Of a stretch of 64,000 nucleotides of DNA, positions 16,673 to 24,698 are shown piece by piece. How positions within the stretch are numbered: the stretch's first letter is position 1; each line of letters starts with the position of its first letter. The notes beneath the pieces were generated by a model. The model was not told where the DNA came from. It saw nothing but the letters and a program-made list of their open reading frames with translations, and ran no database searches. This DNA is from Candidatus Kryptonium sp. (GTDB lineage: Bacteria; Bacteroidota; Ignavibacteria; Kryptoniales; Kryptoniaceae). Location of the stretch: positions 310,001 to 374,000 of the forward strand of contig JANXBN010000001.1 of NCBI GenBank assembly GCA_025060635.1, in the 5' to 3' direction. The position numbers were made by a program, and so were the translations under genes.

Positions 16673-17608
16673 ATGCAAAATTCAATTTTATCAAAAATCG
16701 GGAATACTCCGCTAATAAAGATAGACAAAATAAACCCATACTCAAAAAATATCTCAATCTACGCAAAAGCGGAGTGGTTCAATCCTGGGGGTTCGGTTAA
16801 AGACCGTCCAGCGCTTTACATGATAATGGATGGAATAAAGCGTGGACTTTTGACCAAAGATAAAATTATAATTGATGCAACAAGTGGGAATACGGGAATT
16901 GCTTATGCTATGATAGGCGCTGTTCTCGGTTATAGAGTTAAACTTGCCCTACCTTCTAACGCAAGTTTGGAAAGAAAGAAAATTCTCAAAGCTTACGGAG
17001 CTGAGCTAATTTTCACAGATCCACTTGAGGGGACTGATGGAGCACAGAAAGTTGTTAAGGAAATCGTAGAGAGAGAACCTGAACTTTATTTTTATCCAGA
17101 CCAATATAACAACGATGCAAATTGGCGTTCTCACTATGAGACGACGGCAGTTGAAATTATAAATCAAACGAATGGAAAAATAACTCATTTCGTTGCTGGA
17201 CTTGGGACTACTGGGACTTTCGTCGGCACCGCTAAAAGATTGAAGGAATTTAATTCAAAAATAAAAACGATCGCTGTCCAACCTGATTCGCCTCTTCACG
17301 GCATTGAAGGGTTAAAGCATTTACCAACCGCAATTGTGCCTGGAATTTTTGAACCTGAACTTGTTGATGAATTAATTGAGGTTTCAACTGAAGAAGCATA
17401 TGAAATGGTAAAATTGCTTGCGAAGGTTGAAGGTTTGTTTGTTGGAGTTTCCTCTGGAGCTGTAATGGCAGCGTGTTTGAAACTTGCGCAAAAAATTGAG
17501 GAGGGTCTCATCGTCACGGTTTTCCCCGATTCGGGATTCAAATATCTAAGCGAAAAATTTTGGGAAGAAACAAATTTTGTAAATACCGATGATAGAAATA
17601 TCAGATGA
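16673..17608 (+). CDS. cysM: CysO-dependent cysteine synthase (CysM type)
   Basis: PLP enzyme of 311 residues. The lysine that binds PLP lies in NPGGSVKDRPA, and the phosphate loop is TSGNTG. The C-terminal GFKYLSE segment and the HFVAGLGTTGTFVGT block resemble mycobacterial CysM, which uses the thiocarboxylate of the carrier protein CysO as sulfur donor instead of sulfide. Context is decisive: the next three genes encode a JAMM peptidase, a CysO-like carrier and a MoeZ-like activating enzyme. The gene overlaps the JAMM gene by 20 bases. In Mycobacterium the carbon acceptor is O-phosphoserine; whether that holds here is unknown. Confidence 0.85.
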   Translation: MQNSILSKIGNTPLIKIDKINPYSKNISIYAKAEWFNPGGSVKDRPALYMIMDGIKRGLLTKDKIIIDATSGNTGIAYAMIGAVLGYRVKLALPSNASLERKKILKAYGAELIFTDPLEGTDGAQKVVKEIVEREPELYFYPDQYNNDANWRSHYETTAVEIINQTNGKITHFVAGLGTTGTFVGTAKRLKEFNSKIKTIAVQPDSPLHGIEGLKHLPTAIVPGIFEPELVDELIEVSTEEAYEMVKLLAKVEGLFVGVSSGAVMAACLKLAQKIEEGLIVTVFPDSGFKYLSEKFWEETNFVNTDDRNIR

Positions 17609-18017
17609 AATAATTACGGAGATAAGATCGCACGCTGAAGAAACATATCCAGAAGAGTGTTGCGGTGTTCTGATTGGAAAGTTTGATGTTTTTCAAAAAG
17701 TTGTGTTTGAAATTTTAAGAATTGAAAACTCCAAAGAAACCGAGAGAAACAGGCGATATCTGATAAAACCGCAGGACTATCTTAAAGCTGAAAAGTACGC
17801 TAAAGAAAAAGGATACGATATAATTGGATTCTATCATTCACACCCCAACCACCCAGCGAAGCCATCTGAATATGATAGGGAGCATGCGTTTCCATTCCTA
17901 TCTTACATTATTGTTTCAGTTGAAAATGGGAGATCTAAAGAAGTTAACAGTTGGGTTCTAAGGGAAGACAGAAGCGAGTTTGATCCTGAGGAAATTGAAA
18001 TTAAAAATAAAATTTGA
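17589..18017 (+). CDS. mec: JAMM/Mov34 zinc peptidase (Mec-like)
   Basis: Small JAMM metallopeptidase of 142 residues. The zinc motif is HSHPNHPAKPSEYD near residues 82-95, and the catalytic glutamate is in the EECCGVLIG segment near residue 22. In Mycobacterium the homologue Mec+ releases cysteine from the CysO-cysteine adduct made by CysM. Here a second job is plausible: removing the extra C-terminal Ser of the neighbouring carrier protein to expose Gly-Gly. It overlaps cysM by 20 bases and is followed directly by cysO, so the stoichiometry of the cassette is probably linked by coupled translation. Confidence 0.85.
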   Translation: MIEISDEIITEIRSHAEETYPEECCGVLIGKFDVFQKVVFEILRIENSKETERNRRYLIKPQDYLKAEKYAKEKGYDIIGFYHSHPNHPAKPSEYDREHAFPFLSYIIVSVENGRSKEVNSWVLREDRSEFDPEEIEIKNKI

Positions 18018-18025
18018 GCGTTGAA

Positions 18026-18304
18026 ATGTCAGTGAAAGTTATGATCCCAACCCCGTTAAGACCATACACTGATAATAAAGATACAATTGAAGTTGATGGG
18101 CAAACTGTTAGAGAACTATTGGAAAACTTGGCAAATAGATATCCGCAATTGAAGCGGCATCTTTTTTCTGAGAATGGGAATTTGCGAAATTTTATAAACA
18201 TTTACATCAATGACGAAGATATAAGGTATCTTGAGGGTGATAATACAAAGTTAAAAGAAGGAGACATTGTTAGCATAGTTCCAGCGATTGCAGGCGGAAG
18301 CTAA
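18026..18304 (+). CDS. cysO: CysO-like ubiquitin-fold sulfur carrier, Ser-capped
   Basis: Ubiquitin-like sulfur carrier of 92 residues. The N-terminus MSVKVMIPTPLRP and the motif FINIYINDEDIRYLEG resemble mycobacterial CysO (residues about 1-13 and 57-72). The C-terminus reads VPAIAGGS: the usual final Gly-Gly is followed by one extra serine, then a stop. The thiocarboxylate forms on the last glycine, so the serine would have to be removed first. The ATG at 18026 is chosen because it gives the CysO-like N-terminus; an in-frame TTG at 18014 would add four residues. Confidence 0.87.
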   Translation: MSVKVMIPTPLRPYTDNKDTIEVDGQTVRELLENLANRYPQLKRHLFSENGNLRNFINIYINDEDIRYLEGDNTKLKEGDIVSIVPAIAGGS

Positions 18305-18350
18305 TTAATAATTTCCTTTGTGAAGAATTCAAAAAAAGAGGAAATATGCT

Positions 18351-19538
18351 ATGTTCGGGCAAATTTTAAATCCAAGATCTATGAATTTAACAGATGATGT
18401 AGAATTAACACGAGAAGAATTTTTGAGATATGGTCGCCATCTTATAATGCCTGAGGTTGGGTTGGATGGCCAAAAGAGATTAAAATCTTCAAGTGTTTTA
18501 ATAGTTGGTGCAGGTGGACTTGGTTCTCCGCTCGCATTCTATCTTACTGCAGCTGGCGTTGGTAGAATTGGGATAGTTGATTTTGATGTCGTTGACCTAT
18601 CAAATCTTCAAAGACAGATAATTCACACGACGAAGGATGTGGGGAGATCAAAACTTGAATCAGCTAAGGAAAAACTTGAGGCGTTGAATCCAAATGTTGA
18701 GATTGAAACATATAATATGCGACTTACAAGCGAGAACGCATTTGAGATAATTGAGAATTACGATATAATTATAGATGGGACGGATAACTTTCCAACTCGT
18801 TATCTTGTGAACGATGCTTGTGTTATTTTGAAAAAACCGAATGTTTATGGAAGTATATTTAGATTTGAAGGTCAAGCGTCGGTTTTTTATTCTGTTATGG
18901 GCCCATGTTATCGTTGTCTTTATCAGGAGCCACCTCCTCCAGGATTAGTCCCAAGTTGTGCTGAAGGTGGTGTTCTTGGAGTTTTGCCAGGGATTATAGG
19001 GACAATTCAAGCACTTGAAGCGATAAAGTTAATTCTTGGCGTTGGAGAACCGTTGATTGGAAAACTACTTTTGTTTGATGCGCTGAAGATGAAATTTAGA
19101 GAGTTGAAACTTAGGAAGAATCCGCAATGCCCAATTTGTGGTGAAAATCCAACGATAAAAGAACTGATTGATTATGAAGCGTTCTGCGGAATCACACCTG
19201 AGCAAGCTTTGCGTGAGGCAGGGCTTGAGATAACACCTGAAGAATTGAGATCAAAACTTGAAAATGGTGAGGATATAATTTTGATAGATGTTCGTGAACC
19301 ACATGAGTATGAAATTAATAGAATATACGGAAGCAAGTTGATCCCTCTTTCAAAGTTACCTGAAAAAGTTAATGAACTTGATCAAACTCGTGAGATTGTG
19401 CTTTATTGCAAGATGGGTGGAAGAAGCGCAAGAGCTGTGCAGTTTTTAAGAGAGCTTGGTTTTACCAGGGTTAAAAATCTAGCTGGTGGGATTGACGCTT
19501 GGATTGAAAAAATTGAACCGAACATGCCGAAGTATTGA
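18351..19538 (+). CDS. moeZ: E1-like adenylyltransferase-rhodanese fusion (MoeZ type)
   Basis: Activates the carrier C-terminus as acyl-adenylate and delivers sulfur from its rhodanese domain to give a thiocarboxylate. The ThiF/MoeB domain has the ATP loop GAGGLGSPLA near residue 55 and two zinc cysteine pairs, CYRC and CPIC. A C-terminal rhodanese domain starts near residue 300 and has the persulfide cysteine in LYCKMGGRS. This fusion is the MoeZ architecture that serves CysO in Mycobacterium. No molybdopterin genes are nearby, so the cysteine role is preferred over MoeB. It lies 46 bp after cysO. Confidence 0.85.
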   Translation: MFGQILNPRSMNLTDDVELTREEFLRYGRHLIMPEVGLDGQKRLKSSSVLIVGAGGLGSPLAFYLTAAGVGRIGIVDFDVVDLSNLQRQIIHTTKDVGRSKLESAKEKLEALNPNVEIETYNMRLTSENAFEIIENYDIIIDGTDNFPTRYLVNDACVILKKPNVYGSIFRFEGQASVFYSVMGPCYRCLYQEPPPPGLVPSCAEGGVLGVLPGIIGTIQALEAIKLILGVGEPLIGKLLLFDALKMKFRELKLRKNPQCPICGENPTIKELIDYEAFCGITPEQALREAGLEITPEELRSKLENGEDIILIDVREPHEYEINRIYGSKLIPLSKLPEKVNELDQTREIVLYCKMGGRSARAVQFLRELGFTRVKNLAGGIDAWIEKIEPNMPKY

Positions 19539-19563
19539 CTTTTAACAAAAAATGTTTTATAAT
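19535..19563 (+). promoter_or_regulatory. sigma-70-like promoter of the TPR gene
   Basis: TTGACT at 19535-19540, a 17-base spacer and a perfect TATAAT at 19558-19563. The box starts inside the moeZ stop region, so the TPR gene at 19603 has its own strong promoter. Confidence 0.8.
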
Positions 19564-19602
19564 TACAAAAAGAATCAATGAAAATCTAAGGAGGTTGATA
19601 AT

Positions 19603-20373
19603 ATGAGAAGGATTTTTCCCGTCGCAATGTTTCTAATTATGGGTATTTCATTTATTCTAGCTCAGGGTGGGAATTCAGTAAAGCCCGAAGTTGAAGCGGC
19701 AAGATTATTTAACGAGGGCAATTCACTTTTAAGGAGTGGGAACTATAGGGCAGCAATTGAAAAGTATGAAGAAGCTTTAAAGTATCAGCAAGATCCAAGG
19801 TTTTATTATAACAAGGGGCTTGCGCTTAAAGCCTTGAGACAAAATGAGGAAGCAATCAAGGCGTTTAAGGAAGCAATAAATCTTAAGAGCGACTTCGCCC
19901 CAGCTTATAACGCAATCGCTGGAATTTATTTAGTTCAGGGTGATTACGACAATGCTATTGATAACTATAACAAAGCGTTACAATATGACAAGAAGCTTGA
20001 CGCAGCGATGAAAGGCATGGTTGAAGCGTTGCTTGGTAAGTCAAATATGCTAATTCAGGCGGGTAAATTTCAAGATGCAGTAAATCTTTTAACACAAGCA
20101 ACGACATACAGACAAGATTATCCTAAGGTTTATGTTATGCTTGCGCTTGTTTACAATAAGCTCTCACAGCATGACAAGGCGATAGAATCGGCTATGAAAG
20201 CAATTAGCATAAATCCGAAAGCTACGAACGCAGACGCTTATTTTGAGCTTGGGATAGCATATAAGAAACTTGGGCAAGTGGAGGAAGCTCGCAAGGCATT
20301 TCTTGAAGCGAAAAAAGATCCGCGTCTTGCGAGAAATGCTCAATATGAGCTTGATCTCTTGAAGGAACAGTGA
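19603..20373 (+). CDS. exported TPR-repeat protein
   Basis: Protein of 256 residues with a signal peptide ending near LILAQG, followed by about five to six tetratricopeptide repeats. Typical repeat cores are visible, for example GNYRAAIEKYEEALKY, NEEAIKAFKEAINLK, GDYDNAIDNYNKALQY and HDKAIESAMKAISINP. TPR solenoids mediate protein-protein contacts, and the signal peptide places this one in the periplasm. The ribosome binding site AAGGAGGTTG is strong, and together with the consensus promoter this predicts high expression. No partner is indicated by the neighbours, and a terminator follows. Confidence 0.85.
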   Translation: MRRIFPVAMFLIMGISFILAQGGNSVKPEVEAARLFNEGNSLLRSGNYRAAIEKYEEALKYQQDPRFYYNKGLALKALRQNEEAIKAFKEAINLKSDFAPAYNAIAGIYLVQGDYDNAIDNYNKALQYDKKLDAAMKGMVEALLGKSNMLIQAGKFQDAVNLLTQATTYRQDYPKVYVMLALVYNKLSQHDKAIESAMKAISINPKATNADAYFELGIAYKKLGQVEEARKAFLEAKKDPRLARNAQYELDLLKEQ

Positions 20374-20404
20374 AATTTTTACTTTTGAAAAGTTTTTAAG
20401 TTGT

Positions 20405-20431
20405 GCCCGACCTCAATGGTCGGGCTTTTTT
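20405..20431 (+). terminator. rho-independent terminator after the TPR gene
   Basis: Perfect 8-bp GC-rich stem (20405-20412 with 20418-20425), loop TCAAT, then TTTTTTA. It lies between convergent genes. Confidence 0.9.
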
Positions 20432-20487
20432 ATTGAAAATGAAGTGGGGTGAAAAATTAAATCCTGATGTTAACTTTTGATAAAATT

Positions 20488-21261
20488 TTACTTCTCTTGT
20501 AATCTCACAATGTAAGCAATTAAATCAGCTATTTCTTGATCGCTTAATTTGTCTGGCGTGAAAAATGGCATTGGGGTTTCGCTTGAAGCCGAAGAACCTG
20601 CGCGAATCATTTCAATTATTTTCTCAGCGGTTATCTTTTGTGTAAACAATATAGGCGGACCTATATTGATTTCTTCCAAGTGGCATTGCTCACACGCTTT
20701 TTCGTAAATTATAGCTCCATTTTCAGGATTTCCAGAAAGATTTAAAATTTTATCTTTGATTCTGTTGATTTTCTCTTTTCTTGTTGTCTCGTCATCCCAG
20801 GGCAAAACCAGAGGTTGAGATGTTAATTTTTCAACTTCAATTTCCCCAGAGATAAATTCAAAGTAAGCTAACAATGCCTGTGAATCTTCGGGGGACAAAG
20901 CTTTAAGAGGATTTACCGCCCCTTCTTTTTTCTGATATAGAACAATGCATAATCCGGCGCCACCAGCTGTTATTTTTAGAGTTTCTCCTCGGAATTTACC
21001 ATACCAGGTGATTTTTCTCCTGTGAGCTCCTATCAAGTTATGCCCTGGTCTTATTTTATCATCAGGATAAGTCACATCATCAAAATCTGCATGGCAATTT
21101 GCGCAGGCAAGACCTGTTGTCCCATAGTTTGAATCGTAGAAGATCTCCCGTCCTCGTTTTACATCCTCTGGTAGTTTGATGTTTTTTGTCTGATCTCTTG
21201 AGCACGAGGAAAGTGAAACAAACATCAAAATAGCCATCAAAGTTTGAAGCAAATTCCGCAT
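20488..21261 (-). CDS. diheme c-type cytochrome lipoprotein
   Basis: Exported electron-transfer protein of 257 residues. The N-terminus ends in a lipobox (SLSSC at residues 16-20), so it is probably anchored in a membrane facing the periplasm. Two heme c attachment sites are present, CANCH near residue 54 and CEQCH near residue 190, each in a separate cytochrome c-like domain. The C-terminal domain has the standard late helix LSDQEIADLIAYIVRL and a candidate Met ligand in ETPMPFF. The N-terminal domain is divergent and faintly recalls SoxA or SoxX-type cytochromes, but no sulfur-oxidation genes are near. The partner is unknown. Confidence 0.82.
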   Translation of the reverse strand: MRNLLQTLMAILMFVSLSSCSRDQTKNIKLPEDVKRGREIFYDSNYGTTGLACANCHADFDDVTYPDDKIRPGHNLIGAHRRKITWYGKFRGETLKITAGGAGLCIVLYQKKEGAVNPLKALSPEDSQALLAYFEFISGEIEVEKLTSQPLVLPWDDETTRKEKINRIKDKILNLSGNPENGAIIYEKACEQCHLEEINIGPPILFTQKITAEKIIEMIRAGSSASSETPMPFFTPDKLSDQEIADLIAYIVRLQEK

Positions 21262-21370
21262 AGTTGAAGTGAAGATATTTTATTTGTCTTTCTTAAAATA
21301 GTGCGAAATTAAAATTTTAAAAAATTTTGTGTAATTTATCAGCGACGCGCAAAACAAATTCACACAAGTG

Positions 21371-23740
21371 ATGAGAGCAATTTTAATAATTCTCTCAATT
21401 TTCATTTCCGCTGATTTCCTTTGCGCACAAAATATAACGAGGGAGAGGGGGAGGACGGATAAATTTAAAGATATCCTTGCGGTAAGGTGGCTTGATCCGA
21501 GATTTGGAGAGTTTCCTGACGCATCACTCGTTGATTTTAGTTTTCTTTTAGATTCACCCGCTGGAAAATATGGATTTGTAAGGGTTGGAGAAGATGGGCA
21601 TTTTTATTTTGAGAAAACAGGCAAGCGTGCAAGGTTTTGGGGAGTGACAATAGCAGGAAGCCATGTTGATATACCGAAAGAAAAAATTGAAACTGTAGTG
21701 GAGGTGCTTGCGCGCGCTGGATGCAACATAATTAGATTACACGAACTTGACAACCGAGGCGGTGAAAAATTTGGCATCGTGAGAAGAAATGTAATTGACG
21801 AAGCTCATCCAAACGAAAATAATTCAAGAAATCTTGACAAGGAATATCTTGACAAAATTGATTATTGGATTTATCAAGCACAAAAACGCGGAATTTATAT
21901 CTATCTTGTCCTTCGTGCATATAGAACTTTCAAGGTCGGCGATGGAATTTACGGAGCTGAAAAAATGGAACGAAAAGGTTCACCATATGGGCTTTTTGAT
22001 GAAAAAATGATTGAACTACAAAAAGAATTTATTGACAATTTTCTTTTTAAGCATGTGAATCCATACACAGGTAAACCGAACGGTTTAAATCCGGCGGTTG
22101 CAATGATTGAACTTATAAACGAAGATAGTTTTTTCTTCCAGTATGATAAACTTGATCAAATGATTGAGCCATATAAATCAAAATTTTTGAAGATGTGGGT
22201 TCAGTTTCTTCAAAAGAAATATGGAAACACCGATAACTTGAGAAAAGCATGGACCACGAAAGATGGTTTCTCCGTTCTTTCAGACGATGAGTCAATTGAA
22301 ATGGGGAAAGTTGATTTCCCAAAGTTTAAAATTAAGAAATTCACAGATCTTAATGAAGATAAATCTTCACGGCTTGAACATCCGCTGAGACAAAAGGATG
22401 GAGTTGAGTTTTTGATGTCGCTTCAGATGAAGTTGTTTAAAAGTTTTAAAGAGTTCATTCGTTCAAAAGGTTGCCCAATACCTTTGACAGCAACTGTTAA
22501 CAGCGAGTTTATAAATGATACCTACACGGTCGCAGCTGAACTTGATTTCATAGGACAAAATATGTATATGGATCATCCATCCTTTGAAGTTGGAAAGGAA
22601 TGGGTTGGATTTCCAGTTTTCAAAAATGAGAACTATTTAAAAAGAAATGATAGGTGGAGTTTTCCTGTTTATTCAAGTTTTTACGCGTGGGAAGGGAAAC
22701 CAATTGTAATTCGCGAATGGGCCTTATGTTATCCAAATGAATATAGAGCTTCAAGTTTAATTCATATCGCTGTTTATTCGCTGCTTCAGGATTATGATGC
22801 CGTTATTTACTTTGCCTTCTATACTTGGGGTGATGTTAACATTTGTTCGCCATTTGGATTGCAGTCCGACCCAACAAGATGGGGATTGTTTGGGTATGCC
22901 GCGAAAATTTTTATTAACGGTGAAATAAAACCATTTCAGAAAAAATTGAATGTATGTTTTTATCCAGAGGATTTGAAAATATGGGCTGATTGGTGGAGCA
23001 AAGTTTATAAGCTTTCTAAAAATTTCAAATTGAGAAACAAAGTTGTTGAGAAATATAACCTTGCGAACTCGGATGAGATTAATATCTTCGCAAGAGATGT
23101 TTTTAAAAATGGATCTATTTATAAGTTCATTGATTCGCTCGTTAATCTAGCAAACGGCGAGGTTAAAATTGACTCTGTGAATGGAACTTTGCTTGTTGAT
23201 TCAAAGTATTTTAAATCGCTCGCAGGAGAAATTGACACATCAAAAGTTTATGAATTGGGCAAGTTTAAGATTAAAACAAGTTCCCCTGTTTCAGCAATTG
23301 TTTTTGCAAGTTTGGACAATTTTGCATTAGATAGTTCAAACAAAATCGCAGTTAAAGTTGTAACCGTGGCTAAAAATAGAGGGCAGGTTTTTGAAAAAGT
23401 AGAGGATAGAAAATTTATTTTAAGAAATCAGGGCAGTGCACCTGTTCAAACACACGGTGAAAAATCTGATTCAGGAGTTGAGATATGGATCAGCGATAAA
23501 AGAATTTTGAAATGCTTTATGAGAAATGGTAGTTTTGAAGTTTTGATTGACAACAAAACAAAACGAGTTTTCATATTTTGCGATACACCGAATATAAAAT
23601 TCAAAATACACAATCACTTTTTCAGGGTCGGTAAAATTACGAGGTTTTTCCAGGAAATTGGTGGCGAAGATCGTGGAAAGATAGGTGAAAATGGGGAATT
23701 TGTTTATCCGGGGTATTCAAAATATGTGATGATTTATTAA
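21371..23740 (+). CDS. secreted glycoside hydrolase-like protein, clan GH-A type
   Basis: Exported protein of 789 residues with a signal peptide ending near FLCAQ. Residues ~80-500 look like a clan GH-A TIM barrel: RFWGVTIAG, NIIRLHELDN, a proposed acid-base glutamate in MIELINEDS (about residue 252) and a proposed nucleophile in IVIREWALCYPNE (about residue 450). Both are preceded by strand-like hydrophobic stretches, as expected at strands 4 and 7. Residues 560-789 form a beta-rich region of unknown type. The substrate cannot be told. The ATG at 21371 is preferred over a GTG three bases earlier. There is no polysaccharide utilisation cluster around it. Confidence 0.65.
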   Translation: MRAILIILSIFISADFLCAQNITRERGRTDKFKDILAVRWLDPRFGEFPDASLVDFSFLLDSPAGKYGFVRVGEDGHFYFEKTGKRARFWGVTIAGSHVDIPKEKIETVVEVLARAGCNIIRLHELDNRGGEKFGIVRRNVIDEAHPNENNSRNLDKEYLDKIDYWIYQAQKRGIYIYLVLRAYRTFKVGDGIYGAEKMERKGSPYGLFDEKMIELQKEFIDNFLFKHVNPYTGKPNGLNPAVAMIELINEDSFFFQYDKLDQMIEPYKSKFLKMWVQFLQKKYGNTDNLRKAWTTKDGFSVLSDDESIEMGKVDFPKFKIKKFTDLNEDKSSRLEHPLRQKDGVEFLMSLQMKLFKSFKEFIRSKGCPIPLTATVNSEFINDTYTVAAELDFIGQNMYMDHPSFEVGKEWVGFPVFKNENYLKRNDRWSFPVYSSFYAWEGKPIVIREWALCYPNEYRASSLIHIAVYSLLQDYDAVIYFAFYTWGDVNICSPFGLQSDPTRWGLFGYAAKIFINGEIKPFQKKLNVCFYPEDLKIWADWWSKVYKLSKNFKLRNKVVEKYNLANSDEINIFARDVFKNGSIYKFIDSLVNLANGEVKIDSVNGTLLVDSKYFKSLAGEIDTSKVYELGKFKIKTSSPVSAIVFASLDNFALDSSNKIAVKVVTVAKNRGQVFEKVEDRKFILRNQGSAPVQTHGEKSDSGVEIWISDKRILKCFMRNGSFEVLIDNKTKRVFIFCDTPNIKFKIHNHFFRVGKITRFFQEIGGEDRGKIGENGEFVYPGYSKYVMIY

Positions 23741-23828
23741 CAGAAATTTTAAGCACCTTTGTGCGTCGTATTTTTTCTTTCCCCCTTTTTTGTTAAATTT
23801 TAAAAAAATTAAACCTTTTCAAGAGAAG

Positions 23829-24695
23829 GTGACGAAAGGCGATCTTGCTGAACTTAAAAAAAGGTTAAAGAAGGTAAAACTAATCGCATGTGACATTGAC
23901 GGGACTTTGCTTAGCTCAGAAAATCAAATCGGCGACGGGACAAAGCAGCTCGTAAAAGAATTAAAGAATTTCGGAGTTAAATTTACTCTCATCACTGGTC
24001 GCGTTCATTCCGCTTCGGTTAAATATGCAAAGATGCTTGGTGTTGATGATCCAATAGTTTCTCTAAACGGCGCTCTTGTGAAATTTCCGGAGGGCGAGAC
24101 AATAAAAGCTTTCTATCTTCCCGAAAAGAAAGTCATTAAAGCGCTTGAACTTGCCGAAAGATATTTTGTTAATATACTTTTTTATTCAGAAGATAAAGTC
24201 ATTTACACGGCTGAAAACACGATTTTCCCATCATATATAGGTAATCTTGAGGCAGAGGCGATAGAGGTTGATTCTTATTATGAACATACTGATAAGGTCT
24301 TGCGTGTCGTGCTTAGTTCCGATAGAAAACATATGCTTTATAAAATTGCACATAAGATTGAACCTATTTTCTTTTCAAATATATCAACATCAATTTATCC
24401 ATCGCTCAAGTACGATAAGCTTACCTATCTTGAGGTTAAACGAAGGGGAATTTCAAAGGCGACCGGCTTAAAACATCTCTGTAAATACTATGGAATAAAA
24501 ATGAAAGAAGTAGCTGGGATTGGTGACTTTTACAACGATCTTGAATTTTTGAAGAAAGTCGGGATTGCTGTTGCTATGAAAAACGCTATTGCGGAGCTTA
24601 AATTCAATGCTGACTATGTGACGACTAAGACGAACGATGAAGATGGTGTAGGTGAATTTCTTGAAATTTTGCTTGATGCAAAAAAATCAAGTTAA
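23829..24695 (+). CDS. HAD-superfamily (Cof-type) phosphatase
   Basis: Cytosolic phosphatase of 288 residues in the Cof/YidA-like HAD subfamily. Motif I is ACDIDGTLL, motif II is TLITGR, and motif IV is GIGDFYNDLEFL with a following GIAVAMKNA. A cap domain occupies the middle. The best start is the GTG at 23829, preceded by AGAGAAG. A TTG at 23790 lies inside a TTTGTTAAA promoter-like element (23789-23797) and is rejected. The substrate is unknown; relatives hydrolyse sugar phosphates, FMN or PLP. Its stop is 3 bases before the next gene, so it is co-transcribed with the HD-domain phosphodiesterase. Confidence 0.82.
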   Translation: MTKGDLAELKKRLKKVKLIACDIDGTLLSSENQIGDGTKQLVKELKNFGVKFTLITGRVHSASVKYAKMLGVDDPIVSLNGALVKFPEGETIKAFYLPEKKVIKALELAERYFVNILFYSEDKVIYTAENTIFPSYIGNLEAEAIEVDSYYEHTDKVLRVVLSSDRKHMLYKIAHKIEPIFFSNISTSIYPSLKYDKLTYLEVKRRGISKATGLKHLCKYYGIKMKEVAGIGDFYNDLEFLKKVGIAVAMKNAIAELKFNADYVTTKTNDEDGVGEFLEILLDAKKSS

Positions 24696-24698
24696 AGT

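Noticed and set aside
16615-16800. Short open frame overlapping the cysM start
   Set aside because: Out of frame with cysM, no RBS and no protein-like features.
18351-19538. Molybdopterin synthase activation (MoeB) as the role of the E1-rhodanese protein
   Set aside because: No moa/moe genes nearby, and the cysM-mec-cysO context fits the MoeZ role.
23790-23828. TTG at 23790 as start of the HAD phosphatase
   Set aside because: The codon lies inside a TTTGTTAAA promoter-like element with no RBS; GTG at 23829 is better.
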